A stretch of DNA of 64,000 bases from Actinomadura sp. K4S16 (GTDB taxonomy: Bacteria; Actinomycetota; Actinomycetes; Streptosporangiales; Streptosporangiaceae). Position 1 is the stretch's first letter, and each line of letters opens with the position of its first letter. The notes beneath the pieces are model-generated. The model was not told the origin of the DNA. It did not search any database and saw only the letters and a program-made list of their open reading frames with translations. Made by a program: the position numbers and the translations under genes. Of this stretch, positions 23,911 to 31,614 are shown one piece after another. The stretch spans positions 62,001-126,000 of the forward strand of contig NZ_BDDE01000019.1 in assembly GCF_008327685.1 (NCBI RefSeq), given 5' to 3'.

Positions 23911-25077
23911 ATGAGCAACGAGGTCCTGGAGGCCGTGCGCGGACTGCTGCCCGGCATCGCCGAGCGGGCCCGGTCCGTGGACGAGAAGGGACGCATCCCC
24001 GCCGAGTCGATCCGGGAGCTGACCGCCGCCGGGGTGTTCCGGATGCTCCAGCCCACCCGGTACGGCGGCGCCGAGGACGACCCGGTCGCCTTCTACGAGG
24101 TGATCCGCGCGATCTCGGGGGCGTGCGGCTCGACCGGGTGGGTCGCCGCGGTGCTCGGCGTCCACTCCTGGCACCTCGGCCTGTTCGCCGACGAGGCGCA
24201 GCGCGAGGTGTGGGGCGCCGGCCCGGACACCCTCATCGCCTCCTCCTACGCCCCGATCGGCCGCCTCACCCCGGTGGACGGCGGTTACGAGGTGACGGGG
24301 CGCTGGTCGTTCTCGTCCGGCTGCGAGTTCGCCTCATGGGCGCTGCTCGGCGCGCTCGTCGTGGGCGCCGAGGGCCGCCCGGTCGACTTCATGACCGTCC
24401 TCGTCCCGCGCCGCGACTACGAGATCGCCGAGGTCTGGGACTCGATGGGCCTGCGCGGCACCGCCAGCGACGACATCGTGGTGGAGAAGGCGTTCGTACC
24501 GTCGCACCGCGCGATGCGCAACTTCGAGCAGGCCCAGCTCCGCAACCCCGGCCGCAAGGTCAACACGGGCCCGCTCTACCGCATGCCCTTCGGGACGATC
24601 TTCACCAGCACCGTCGCGGCCAGCGTCATCGGGATGGCGTCCGGCTGCCACGACCTGTACGTGGCCCGGATGCGCGACCGGATCCGCCTCAGCCTCGGCG
24701 GCGGCCGCTTCGTCGAGGACCAGTTCGCCCAGGTCGCCGTCGCCCGCGCCGCCTCGGAGATCGACGCGGCGATCCTGCAGACCGACCGCAACGTCCGCGA
24801 GATCCACGAGTACGCCGTCCGCAACGAGAAGATCCCGATGGAGCTGCGGCTGCGCGCCCGCCGCGACCAGGTCCGCGGCACCGAGCGCGCCATCGAGGCC
24901 ATCGACATCCTCTTCAAGACCGCGGGCGGCAACTCCCTGCACCGCGGCAACGTCATCGAGCGCGCCTGGCGCGACGCCCACGCCGGCAGCGTCCACGTCG
25001 CCAATGACGTCGAACACGCCCTGTCCATGTACGGACGGGGCGAGTTCGGGCTCAAGGTGGAGGACAACCTGGTCTGA
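23911..25077 (+). CDS. hsaA: 3-HSA hydroxylase oxygenase, HsaA
   Basis: 388 residues. Closely follows the mycobacterial HsaA pattern: FRMLQPTRYGG, GSTGWVAAVLGVHSWHLGLF, SSYAPIG, GRWSFSSGCEFASWALLG, DSMGLRGTASDDIVV, RARRDQVRGTERAIEAID, AWRDAHAGSVHVAND, and GEFGL at the end. It hydroxylates 3-HSA to 3,4-DHSA using reduced flavin from HsaB. AGGAAAGGAG precedes the ATG. Unusually it is divergent from kshA and separate from hsaC/hsaD, while a less similar paralogue occupies the hsa operon. Confidence 0.85.
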   Translation: MSNEVLEAVRGLLPGIAERARSVDEKGRIPAESIRELTAAGVFRMLQPTRYGGAEDDPVAFYEVIRAISGACGSTGWVAAVLGVHSWHLGLFADEAQREVWGAGPDTLIASSYAPIGRLTPVDGGYEVTGRWSFSSGCEFASWALLGALVVGAEGRPVDFMTVLVPRRDYEIAEVWDSMGLRGTASDDIVVEKAFVPSHRAMRNFEQAQLRNPGRKVNTGPLYRMPFGTIFTSTVAASVIGMASGCHDLYVARMRDRIRLSLGGGRFVEDQFAQVAVARAASEIDAAILQTDRNVREIHEYAVRNEKIPMELRLRARRDQVRGTERAIEAIDILFKTAGGNSLHRGNVIERAWRDAHAGSVHVANDVEHALSMYGRGEFGLKVEDNLV

Positions 25078-25079
25078 CA

Positions 25080-25112
25080 CCCGGCGCACGCCCTCGGGGG
25101 GCGTGCGCCGGG
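25080..25112. terminator. Bidirectional terminator
   Basis: Perfect 14-bp inverted repeat (25080-25093 with 25099-25112) with a 5-nt loop between the converging hsaA and ferritin-like genes. Very stable and GC-only. Confidence 0.75.
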
Positions 25113-25118
25113 GCCGTG

Positions 25119-26228
25119 TCAGAAGTCGGCGCCCATCATGTGGTGCTGGCTCTGCTGGCTCTGCTGGCCGTGCTGGCCGTGCTGGCCGTGGTGCTGGCCG
25201 TGCTGGCCGTGCTGGCCGTGCTCCTCGTGCTTGCCGTGGTGACCGTGGTGGTGGAGGTGCTTGAGCGCGTACGCGAACGCGCGGGCGTGGGCGGCCTCGT
25301 CACCGGCGATCTCGGTGAAGAGGGCCGCGGCCCGGTAGGCGCGCTCCTCGCGGGCGGTGCGGGCGAAGCCCGGGTACATCTTCGTGGCCTCGTAGGTCTC
25401 GCCGGCGATGCTCTTGCGCAGGTTCTCCCTGGTGCGGTGGACGTACCCGGCGAGGTTCGCCAGCTCGGCGAAGTGCTCGGTGAGTTCGACCGCGGCGGTC
25501 CGCTCGAAGAGCTGGGCGAGCTTCGGGCTGCGGGCCCTGGCGTGCTCGGCGTAGAGCGTGTAGCTCGCGTTCGCGAACGACTCGCCGCGCAGGGCCGTCT
25601 CCAGGTTGCGGAGCGTCCTCGCCGAGTGCACCTTCGGCTTGCCCGCGACGACCTTGACGGGGTCGACGGTCGGGCCCTCCGGGATCTCCCCGCGGTGATG
25701 CGTGATCGCGTAGAGCGCCTTCGCGAAGTTGCGGGCGTGCGACCTCTCGTCACCCGCGAGCTCGGTGAACAGGCGGGCGGCGTTGTAGTCCTTGTCCTCC
25801 CGCGCCTCCTTGGCGAACCGCGGGTAGGTGCGGGTGGCCTCCTCCATCTCGCCCGCGATGCTCCTGCGCAGGTTGGCGGCGTCGTCGCGGACGTAGTGGA
25901 TGAGCTGCGCCTCCTTGGTGAAGTGGTCGTGGAGCTCGGTGTGCGCGGTCTTCGCGAACAGTGCGCGCACCTTGGGCAGATGCTCGTACCCGGCCTGCTC
26001 GCCGTAGAAGTGGTAGCTCGCATGCGCCAGGGCCTCGCCGCGCATCGCGGTGAGGGTGTTCTCGATGGTCCTGCGCCAGGCGATCGCCGTGGAGGTGGAC
26101 GGCGACTCCGCGGCCGAGGCGGACGGCGGCTCCTTGGCCGAGGCGGTCGTCGCGGGGACGAGGGTCCCGATCAGCATCGCCGCTCCCGCGAGGCCGGCGC
26201 AGGTCCGGGTGAGCCCTGAGGTGGTCAT
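25119..26228 (-). CDS. Secreted double ferritin-like protein with His/Gln-rich tail
   Basis: 369 residues. Signal peptide ending near residue 31 (TTASAK), then two homologous helical domains (about 50-180 and 205-330), each with GEALAHASYHFY or GESFANASYTLY, a TELHDHF or VELTEHF segment and GDERSHAR or GDEAAHAR, the ExxH-type elements of rubrerythrin/ferritin-like di-metal sites. The tail (about 330-369) is His, Gly and Gln in short repeats (HGQHGQ) and probably binds metal. Function unknown; iron handling or oxidative protection outside the membrane is inference. A palindrome sits 46 bp upstream. Confidence 0.75.
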   Translation of the reverse strand: MTTSGLTRTCAGLAGAAMLIGTLVPATTASAKEPPSASAAESPSTSTAIAWRRTIENTLTAMRGEALAHASYHFYGEQAGYEHLPKVRALFAKTAHTELHDHFTKEAQLIHYVRDDAANLRRSIAGEMEEATRTYPRFAKEAREDKDYNAARLFTELAGDERSHARNFAKALYAITHHRGEIPEGPTVDPVKVVAGKPKVHSARTLRNLETALRGESFANASYTLYAEHARARSPKLAQLFERTAAVELTEHFAELANLAGYVHRTRENLRKSIAGETYEATKMYPGFARTAREERAYRAAALFTEIAGDEAAHARAFAYALKHLHHHGHHGKHEEHGQHGQHGQHHGQHGQHGQQSQQSQHHMMGADF

Positions 26229-26273
26229 CTTCTTCCTCTCAGACGGTCGTTCACTCCATGCAGTCGGACAATT

Positions 26274-26285
26274 ACTACATGTAGT
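26274..26285. promoter_or_regulatory. 12-bp palindrome upstream of the ferritin-like gene
   Basis: ACTACATGTAGT is a perfect palindrome in a locally AT-rich stretch, 46-57 bp before the start. On the minus strand it is followed by TAGTAATTGT, which could hold the -10. Possible operator. Confidence 0.4.
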
Positions 26286-26401
26286 GAGCGGCGGTCATAA
26301 GCACCACCCGAATCGGGCCCATAGAGGGTCAAGTTGCTGGCTCGGGCGCGGTACCGCCCGCGGTCCAGTGGACGGAACCGCGGACGGGACCGCGCGTGCG
26401 C

Positions 26402-27568
26402 TCAGCAGGTCGTGGACGGTGTCTCGCCCCTGCGGACGGCCTGGGCGAACGCCAGCGACGCCTCGAAGGACGCGGTGACGCCGCCCCGGTGGTCGGCGCC
26501 CTCGAACGTCCGGTAGGCGACGGTCCCGTAGCGCTTGCACAGGTCGGTGACGATGTTCCGCGTCGCGGCGGGGGAGACCTCGCGGTCGGCGGTGCCCTGG
26601 ACGACCAGCGTCGGGACCTTCAGGGTCAGGCCCAGCGCCTCCTGCGAGTCGTAGTAGCTCTCGAACCGCGTCAGGTCGGCGTCCGGGCGGAAGACTTTGT
26701 CGAGCGGCAGGCTCGCGCCGAGCTGCCGCAGCTGCGCGAGGCAGGCGTTCGTCCGGCCCGCCTTGGCGACCGACGCGGCCTCGGGGGTCAGGAGGTCCTC
26801 GGGCGGCATCGACGGGTCGGCCGCATAGGCGCCGTTCAGCAGGACGAACAGGAACGGCAGCGCGGTCTCCGCCCCCGGGTACTGCGCCCTGACGTACTGC
26901 GCGGTCTGGCTCATGTTCGAGCCGGGCGCGATCGACACCGCGCCCCTGAGCCGGATGTCGCGGGGCTTCTGACCGGCCGCCGCCGTGTAGAGCGCGGCCT
27001 GCCCGCCCTGGCTGTGTCCGGCGACGAACCAGTCGCGTCCGATGCGGCGGTCGGCGCTGCGGGCCGCGCGGACGATGTCGGTCACGGTGTTCGCCTCGCC
27101 GGCCCCGTTCATGTACGGGTGCCCGCCGGGCGTGCCGAGGCCCTCGTAGTCGGTCTGGACGACGGCGAAGCCGTTCGCGACCCACCTGTCCAGGTACGAC
27201 TCGGTGATCGACAGGTAGTCGTGGGCCGGACCGCCGGCCGTGTCCGCGGACGGGGCGCAGGCGTCGGCCGTCCCGGTGGTGCCGTGCGCCCAGCTCAGCA
27301 CCGGCCAGCCGCCGCGCGGCGGGGTGCCCTTCGGGACGGCGACCGTTCCCGACACCGTGATCCGCTTCCCGCCCACGCCCTCGGAGACGTAGGTGACGAA
27401 CCGGTTGGCGGACGCGCTGGGCAGCGCCGCCGCGTTCGCCAGCGGCCGGACGCCGACCAGCGTCCCGCGCTTCGCCGGAGCGGCCTGCGCGGGCGCGGCG
27501 GCGACCCCCGCCAGCGCGACCCCGGCCAGCGCGGCGGCCGCGACGGCGGCCCTTCCGGTGGATCTCAC
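26402..27568 (-). CDS. Secreted alpha/beta hydrolase (secretory lipase type)
   Basis: 388 residues from a GTG that overlaps the preceding stop. Signal peptide with an AQAAPAK end (about residue 32), then a lipase fold: VLSWAHGTTGTAD, the lipase nucleophile GHSQGGQ, acid region VVQGTADREVSP and EGADHRGG with the histidine. It resembles the secretory lipase (LIP) family. Coupling to a KstD-like gene suggests it frees steroid from esters outside the cell, such as steryl esters (inference). A C-terminal cysteine may pair with that in CAPSADT or DLCKR. Confidence 0.7.
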   Translation of the reverse strand: MRSTGRAAVAAAALAGVALAGVAAAPAQAAPAKRGTLVGVRPLANAAALPSASANRFVTYVSEGVGGKRITVSGTVAVPKGTPPRGGWPVLSWAHGTTGTADACAPSADTAGGPAHDYLSITESYLDRWVANGFAVVQTDYEGLGTPGGHPYMNGAGEANTVTDIVRAARSADRRIGRDWFVAGHSQGGQAALYTAAAGQKPRDIRLRGAVSIAPGSNMSQTAQYVRAQYPGAETALPFLFVLLNGAYAADPSMPPEDLLTPEAASVAKAGRTNACLAQLRQLGASLPLDKVFRPDADLTRFESYYDSQEALGLTLKVPTLVVQGTADREVSPAATRNIVTDLCKRYGTVAYRTFEGADHRGGVTASFEASLAFAQAVRRGETPSTTC

Positions 27569-29085
27569 GTGTGGTTCCTCCTGATGTCCTGGACGGCGCG
27601 GTAGGCGAAGGCCATGGCCGACCCGATCGGCACGCCGGGCCCCGGGTAGACGGGGCCCGTGAACGAGGCGCTGGTGTTGCCGGCGGCGTAGAGGCCGGCG
27701 ATGGGGCGGTCCGAGCCGTCCAGGACCCGGGCGTCGGCGTCGGTGCGCAGCCCGCCCTTCGTCCCGAGGTCGCTGAGGACGACCCGCGCCGCGAGGTAAG
27801 GCTGCCGGTCGAGGGGCACGACGCACGGCCCGCCGCCGGAGAAGTACAGGTCGTAGGCGTCCTCGCCGCGGTGGAAGTCCTCGTCGGCGCCCTTGGCGGC
27901 GAAGCCGTTGAACCGCTCGACCGTGCCGGTGAGCGCGTCCGCCGGGACCCCGATCATCCCGGCCAGCTCGTCGAGCCGGTCCGCCCGGACCCAGGCGCCC
28001 GAGGCGAGCTGCTCGTCCGCCCGCAGCGGCGGGACGGAGACCGCCGGCAGGCCGTCCGACCGCGAGTCCCAGACCAGGTGGAACGGTCCCTCGGCGGCGG
28101 CCATCCGGCGGCCCATCCGGTCGTAGGGGAGGGACTCGTTGGCGAACCGGCGGCCCGCGGCGTCCACGATCAGCCCGCCGCGGAACCCGAGCGTGAACGC
28201 GGGCCCGCCGTCGGGGGTGACGAGGCCGGGGCAGAACCACGCCTGGTCGAGCAGGCCGGTGGAGGCGCCGATCCGGACGGCGGCCTCGATCGCGTCGCCG
28301 GTGTTCGCGCCGTCGGGGGCCATCGTCCAGCCCGCGCCGCCCGGCACGCCGTGCTCGGCCCGCAGCGCGGCGGACGCCTCGAACCCGCCCGCCGCCAGCA
28401 GGACGCCGCGCCGGGCCCGCAGCCGCACCGGGCCGTCCGCCGTCATCGCCGCGACCCCGGCCACCCGGCCGTCCTCGACGACCAGGTCCGTCAGGGCGGT
28501 GCCGGTGCGGACCTCCCCGGCGCCGGTCGCGGTGAACGCCAGCAGCAGCCGCCCGATCAGCGCCCGGCCCTGCGCCAGCGGCCTGGACGCGGAGTGCCCC
28601 CGGCCCGCCCTGTCCCGGTCGACCGGCGGCCGGACGAGCCCCGCCAGCTCCCCGAGCCGCTCGGACGGCAGCTCCACCGGGACGAACGACCGCCCCATGT
28701 CGAGGCGTCCCGGCGCGTCGAAGTAGTCGGGGAACGCCTGGAACCGGAACTCGATCGCCGGGTCGCCCTCCAGGAAATCCACCAGCTCGGGAGCCGTCTC
28801 CAGGAACGCCTCGCGGCGCTCCTCCTCGGCGTCGCCCAGCAGCGCGCGCAGGTAGGCCCGCGCGCCCTCGGTCGAGTCGGCGAGCCCGGCGCGCTCCTGC
28901 ACCCGCGTCCCCGGCAGCCAGATCGCCGCGCCCGAGTACGCGGACGTCCCGCCGAGCAGGCCCGTCTTCTCCAGGACGGCGGTGCGCAGCCCTCCCGACG
29001 CGGCGGCGAGCGCGCCCGCCATCGCCCCGGCCCCGGAGCCGGCCACCACCACGTCGTACTCGTCGTCCCACCCGGCTCGTCCCAT
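27565..29085 (-). CDS. FAD-dependent oxidoreductase, KstD-like (third copy)
   Basis: 506 residues. GSGAGAMAGALAAASGG (FAD), GGTSAYSGAAIWLPG, DLGTKGGLRTDADARVLDG and GNTSASFTGPVYPGPGVPIGSA. The C-terminal YPGPG corresponds to the YAGPG active-site segment of the first copy, so it is probably another 3-ketosteroid dehydrogenase with its own substrate range. ATG with GGAGGGG upstream; its stop overlaps the lipase start. Divergent from the KstR-like regulator. Confidence 0.75.
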   Translation of the reverse strand: MGRAGWDDEYDVVVAGSGAGAMAGALAAASGGLRTAVLEKTGLLGGTSAYSGAAIWLPGTRVQERAGLADSTEGARAYLRALLGDAEEERREAFLETAPELVDFLEGDPAIEFRFQAFPDYFDAPGRLDMGRSFVPVELPSERLGELAGLVRPPVDRDRAGRGHSASRPLAQGRALIGRLLLAFTATGAGEVRTGTALTDLVVEDGRVAGVAAMTADGPVRLRARRGVLLAAGGFEASAALRAEHGVPGGAGWTMAPDGANTGDAIEAAVRIGASTGLLDQAWFCPGLVTPDGGPAFTLGFRGGLIVDAAGRRFANESLPYDRMGRRMAAAEGPFHLVWDSRSDGLPAVSVPPLRADEQLASGAWVRADRLDELAGMIGVPADALTGTVERFNGFAAKGADEDFHRGEDAYDLYFSGGGPCVVPLDRQPYLAARVVLSDLGTKGGLRTDADARVLDGSDRPIAGLYAAGNTSASFTGPVYPGPGVPIGSAMAFAYRAVQDIRRNHT

Positions 29086-29123
29086 GTGGCAGCCCCTCCG
29101 ACCTCGGGATCTCGGCGCGGCAC

Positions 29124-29175
29124 ACCGTAGAGCGCGGCCCGCGCCGGGAGGGGCGGACGGTCCCACTGACCGGTA
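29124..29175 (-). promoter_or_regulatory. kstD-like promoter: regulon palindrome plus -10
   Basis: TCCCACTGACCGGTA (29161-29175) matches the 15-bp motif at 13 of 15 positions. Read toward the KstD-like gene, TACGGT (29129-29124) starts 32 bp away and fits TANNNT. Confidence 0.55.
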
Positions 29176-29205
29176 CGGACGTTCGCGGGGACGGCCGGGA
29201 GCCCG

Positions 29206-29233
29206 GATATTGTTCCCTGTCAGGACGGGAACA
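29206..29233 (+). promoter_or_regulatory. Promoter and operator of the TetR gene
   Basis: GATATT (29206-29211) is a plausible -10. Overlapping its end is TGTTCCC, 9 bp, GGGAACA (29211-29217 and 29227-29233), perfect 7-bp arms covering the expected transcription start: a classic repressor position, so this is probably the TetR protein's own operator. It differs from the 15-bp regulon motif. Confidence 0.5.
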
Positions 29234-29290
29234 GCAGGACGGGACCGGCGGGACGAGACCGGCCGGACACGAGGGGACCGGGGGAGGACC

Positions 29291-29953
29291 GTGGCGAGGA
29301 TCGCAGCGGGCAGGCTGTCCGCCGAGCCGAGCTCGCCGGAGCAGCACGACCGGCGCGAGCGCATCCTGCGCGCCGCGTCCCGCATCGGCGCCGAGAAGTC
29401 CCTCGAACGCGTCCAGATGCACGAGGTCGCGAAGGCCGCCGGGGTCGCGATCGGCACCCTGTACCGGTACTTCCCGTCCAAGGTCCACCTGTTCACCGCG
29501 GTGATGGCCAAGCAGGTCGACCGGCTCCGCGACCAGGTCACCGAGCCCGCGCCCGGCACGAGCCCCGAGGACGCGGTCGCCGACCTGCTGGTGCAGGCCA
29601 GCCGCCACCTCATGGCGCAGCCCGTGCTGTCGACGTCGATGCTGCACGCGTCCAACACCGCGCACGTCGCGACCGTCGCCGACACCGTCTACATCGACAA
29701 CACGTTCCGGGAGATCCTGCTGCGGGCGGTGGGGATCGAGGTGCCGACCGCGCAGGACGTCACGCTCGTCCGGCTGCTGATGCAGTGCTGGTACGGCGTG
29801 CTCCAGTCGAGCCTGAACGGCCGCGCGTCCATGGCCGACGTCGAGAGCGACATCCGCCTGGCCTGCAAGCTGCTGCTCGCGCCCCGCTCGAACGCCCCGG
29901 GAGGCGGCGGCACGGGCGGCGCGCCGGACGGCGGGACCGACGCCTCCCGGTGA
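29291..29953 (+). CDS. TetR-family regulator, KstR-like
   Basis: 220 residues from a GTG with GGGGAGGACC upstream. The DNA-binding domain (about 20-65: RRERILRAASRIGAEKSLERVQMHEVAKAAGVAIGTLYRYFPSKVHLF in separate parts) is strongly like KstR, the repressor of cholesterol genes in mycobacteria and rhodococci, whose ligand is a steroid CoA-thioester. The tail is Gly-rich. It stands in the middle of the steroid locus, divergent from a KstD-like gene. Whether it is a true KstR is inference. Confidence 0.75.
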   Translation: MARIAAGRLSAEPSSPEQHDRRERILRAASRIGAEKSLERVQMHEVAKAAGVAIGTLYRYFPSKVHLFTAVMAKQVDRLRDQVTEPAPGTSPEDAVADLLVQASRHLMAQPVLSTSMLHASNTAHVATVADTVYIDNTFREILLRAVGIEVPTAQDVTLVRLLMQCWYGVLQSSLNGRASMADVESDIRLACKLLLAPRSNAPGGGGTGGAPDGGTDASR

Positions 29954-29995
29954 TCGGGATGGTCCCGGCGGACGGCCCGCGACGGCGGCTAGCGT
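29945..29995 (+). promoter_or_regulatory. SDR promoter: regulon palindrome plus -10
   Basis: TCCCGGTGATCGGGA (29945-29959) overlaps the TetR stop codon. TAGCGT (29990-29995) starts 31 bp beyond it. The SDR ATG at 30002 begins only seven bases after the -10, so the transcript is probably leaderless. Confidence 0.65.
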
Positions 29996-30001
29996 GCCGC
30001 C

Positions 30002-30751
30002 ATGAATCGCTTTGACGGCGTGAAAGTGCTGCTCACCGGGGCCGCGTCGGGCATCGGGCGGGCCACCGCGATCCGCCTGGCCGCCGAGGGCGCCGCGGTT
30101 TACGCCGTGGACGTCTCCGAGCCCGGCCTCGCCGAGACGGCCGCCGCGGCGGGCGGCCCCGGCACCGTCGCCACCCGCGTGGCGGACGTGACCGACGAGG
30201 CCGCCGTGGTCGCGGCCGTGGCGGGCGCGGCGGAGACGCTCGGCGGCATCGACGTCCTCGTCAATGTGGCGGGCGTCCACAAGACCACCCCGATCGAGAC
30301 CCTCACGGTCGACGACCTGCACCGGATGTTCTCCGTCAACCTGGTCGGCACCGCCCTGTTCTGCCGCGAGGCGCTCAAGCACCTCCCCGACCGCACCGGC
30401 GTGATCGTCAACACCGCCTCGCTGGCGGCGACCCAGGGCAACCCGTTCATGACGGCGTACGCGGCGTCCAAGGGCGCCGTGCTGGCGTTCTCGCTGAGCC
30501 TCGCCGCCGAGCTGGCCGCCCGCCGCATCCGCGTCGTGCCGATCTCCCCGGGCGCCGTCGACACCCCGCTCACCAGGGCGCCGGGCATGTTCCCCGACGG
30601 GCTGGACCTCACCTACTTCAGCAAGATCCGTTCCTACTACGGCGCGGCCGAGCCCGAGCACATCGCGGCGGCGATAGCGTTCGCGGCCTCGTCCGACGCC
30701 GCCTACTTCACCGGGGCCGACCTCCGCGTCGACGGCGGCGCCCACACCTGA
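30002..30751 (+). CDS. Short-chain dehydrogenase/reductase
   Basis: 249 residues, classical SDR: LLTGAASGIGRATA, VLVNVAGV, catalytic YAASK, ISPGAVDTP, FTGADLRVDGGAHT. It may be a hydroxysteroid dehydrogenase (3- or 17-position) given its neighbours. No ribosome site: the ATG follows a -10 element almost directly. 16 bp ahead of the 3-alpha-HSD-like gene. Confidence 0.75.
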   Translation: MNRFDGVKVLLTGAASGIGRATAIRLAAEGAAVYAVDVSEPGLAETAAAAGGPGTVATRVADVTDEAAVVAAVAGAAETLGGIDVLVNVAGVHKTTPIETLTVDDLHRMFSVNLVGTALFCREALKHLPDRTGVIVNTASLAATQGNPFMTAYAASKGAVLAFSLSLAAELAARRIRVVPISPGAVDTPLTRAPGMFPDGLDLTYFSKIRSYYGAAEPEHIAAAIAFAASSDAAYFTGADLRVDGGAHT

Positions 30752-30767
30752 GAGGGGAAACCCCACC

Positions 30768-31544
30768 ATGGCACGCACCATCGCCGTCAGCGGCTCGGCG
30801 TCCGGCATCGGCGAGTCCCTCGCCGGGATGCTCCGCGACGCGGGGGAGACCGTCATCGGGATCGACCGCCACGACGCGGACGTCTGCGCCGACCTCAGCG
30901 TCCCCGACGGCCGCGCGAGCGCGGTCGCGGAGACCCTGGAGAAGGCGGGCGGGCGGCTCGACGCCGTCGTGGCCTGCGCCGGCGTCTCCGACTTCACGGT
31001 CATGCCGGTCAAGGTGAACTTCTTCGGCGTCGTCGGGCTGCTGGACGGGCTGCGTCCCGCGCTGGCGAAGGCCGAGGCGCCGCGCGCCGCCGTGGTCGGC
31101 TCGATCTCCGGCACCCACCCGGTGGACGACGACACCGTCCGCGCCTGCCTGGAGCTGGACGAGCCGGCGGCGATCGCGGCGGCGACGAAGGTCGAGGAGA
31201 GCGGCGCCGGCGGCCGGCTCTACCCGTCGTCGAAGTCGGCGCTGGCGCAGTGGATGCGCCGGGTCTGCGCCACCCCCGAGTGGGCGGGCGCGGGCATCCC
31301 GCTGAACGCGATCGCGCCGGGCGTCGTCAAGACGCCGATGACCGTCCCGCTGTTCGAGGACGAGGGCATGTTCGAGATCATGAAGGAGGCCGTCCCGATG
31401 CCGCTGAACGGCTTCGCCGGCCCCGAAGTGATCGCGGAGGCGCTGCGCTGGCTGATCTCCCCGGTCAACACCCACATGACCGGCCAGGTCATCTACGTGG
31501 ACGGCGGCGCCGAGGCCACCCTCCGCGGCCCGGACGTTTTCTGA
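30768..31544 (+). CDS. 3-alpha-hydroxysteroid dehydrogenase/carbonyl reductase-like SDR
   Basis: 258 residues. Layout follows the Comamonas 3-alpha-HSD/carbonyl reductase: SGSASGIGESLAGMLRDAGETVIGIDRHDADVCADLS in parts, CAGVSDF, VNFFGVVGLLDGLRPAL, catalytic YPSSK, NAIAPGVVKTPM, VIYVDGGAEATLRG at the end. That enzyme oxidises 3-alpha-hydroxyls, as found in bile acids and reduced androgens, to ketones. GGGGAAACCCC precedes the ATG. Confidence 0.75.
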   Translation: MARTIAVSGSASGIGESLAGMLRDAGETVIGIDRHDADVCADLSVPDGRASAVAETLEKAGGRLDAVVACAGVSDFTVMPVKVNFFGVVGLLDGLRPALAKAEAPRAAVVGSISGTHPVDDDTVRACLELDEPAAIAAATKVEESGAGGRLYPSSKSALAQWMRRVCATPEWAGAGIPLNAIAPGVVKTPMTVPLFEDEGMFEIMKEAVPMPLNGFAGPEVIAEALRWLISPVNTHMTGQVIYVDGGAEATLRGPDVF

Positions 31545-31566
31545 GCGCGACCGCCCGCGTGGAATA

Positions 31567-31602
31567 CCGGTGGCCGCCCCTCGCGCCGAGGGCGGCCACC
31601 GG
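31567..31602. terminator. Bidirectional terminator
   Basis: A 13-bp perfect stem (31567-31579 with 31590-31602), extendable to 16 bp with one bulged C and a 3-nt loop, lies between the converging 3-alpha-HSD-like and Hsd4A-like genes. Confidence 0.75.
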
Positions 31603-31614
31603 CGTTCGGGGGCA

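Noticed and set aside
25140..25250. Short repeats resembling a CRISPR array
   Set aside because: The 9-nt repeats encode the HGQ tail of the ferritin-like protein; there are no spacers and no cas genes.
26402..31135. 1577-codon minus-strand frame
   Set aside because: Only the part 26402-27568 is a gene (lipase). The rest is another frame of the KstD-like, TetR and SDR genes, all of which are well supported.
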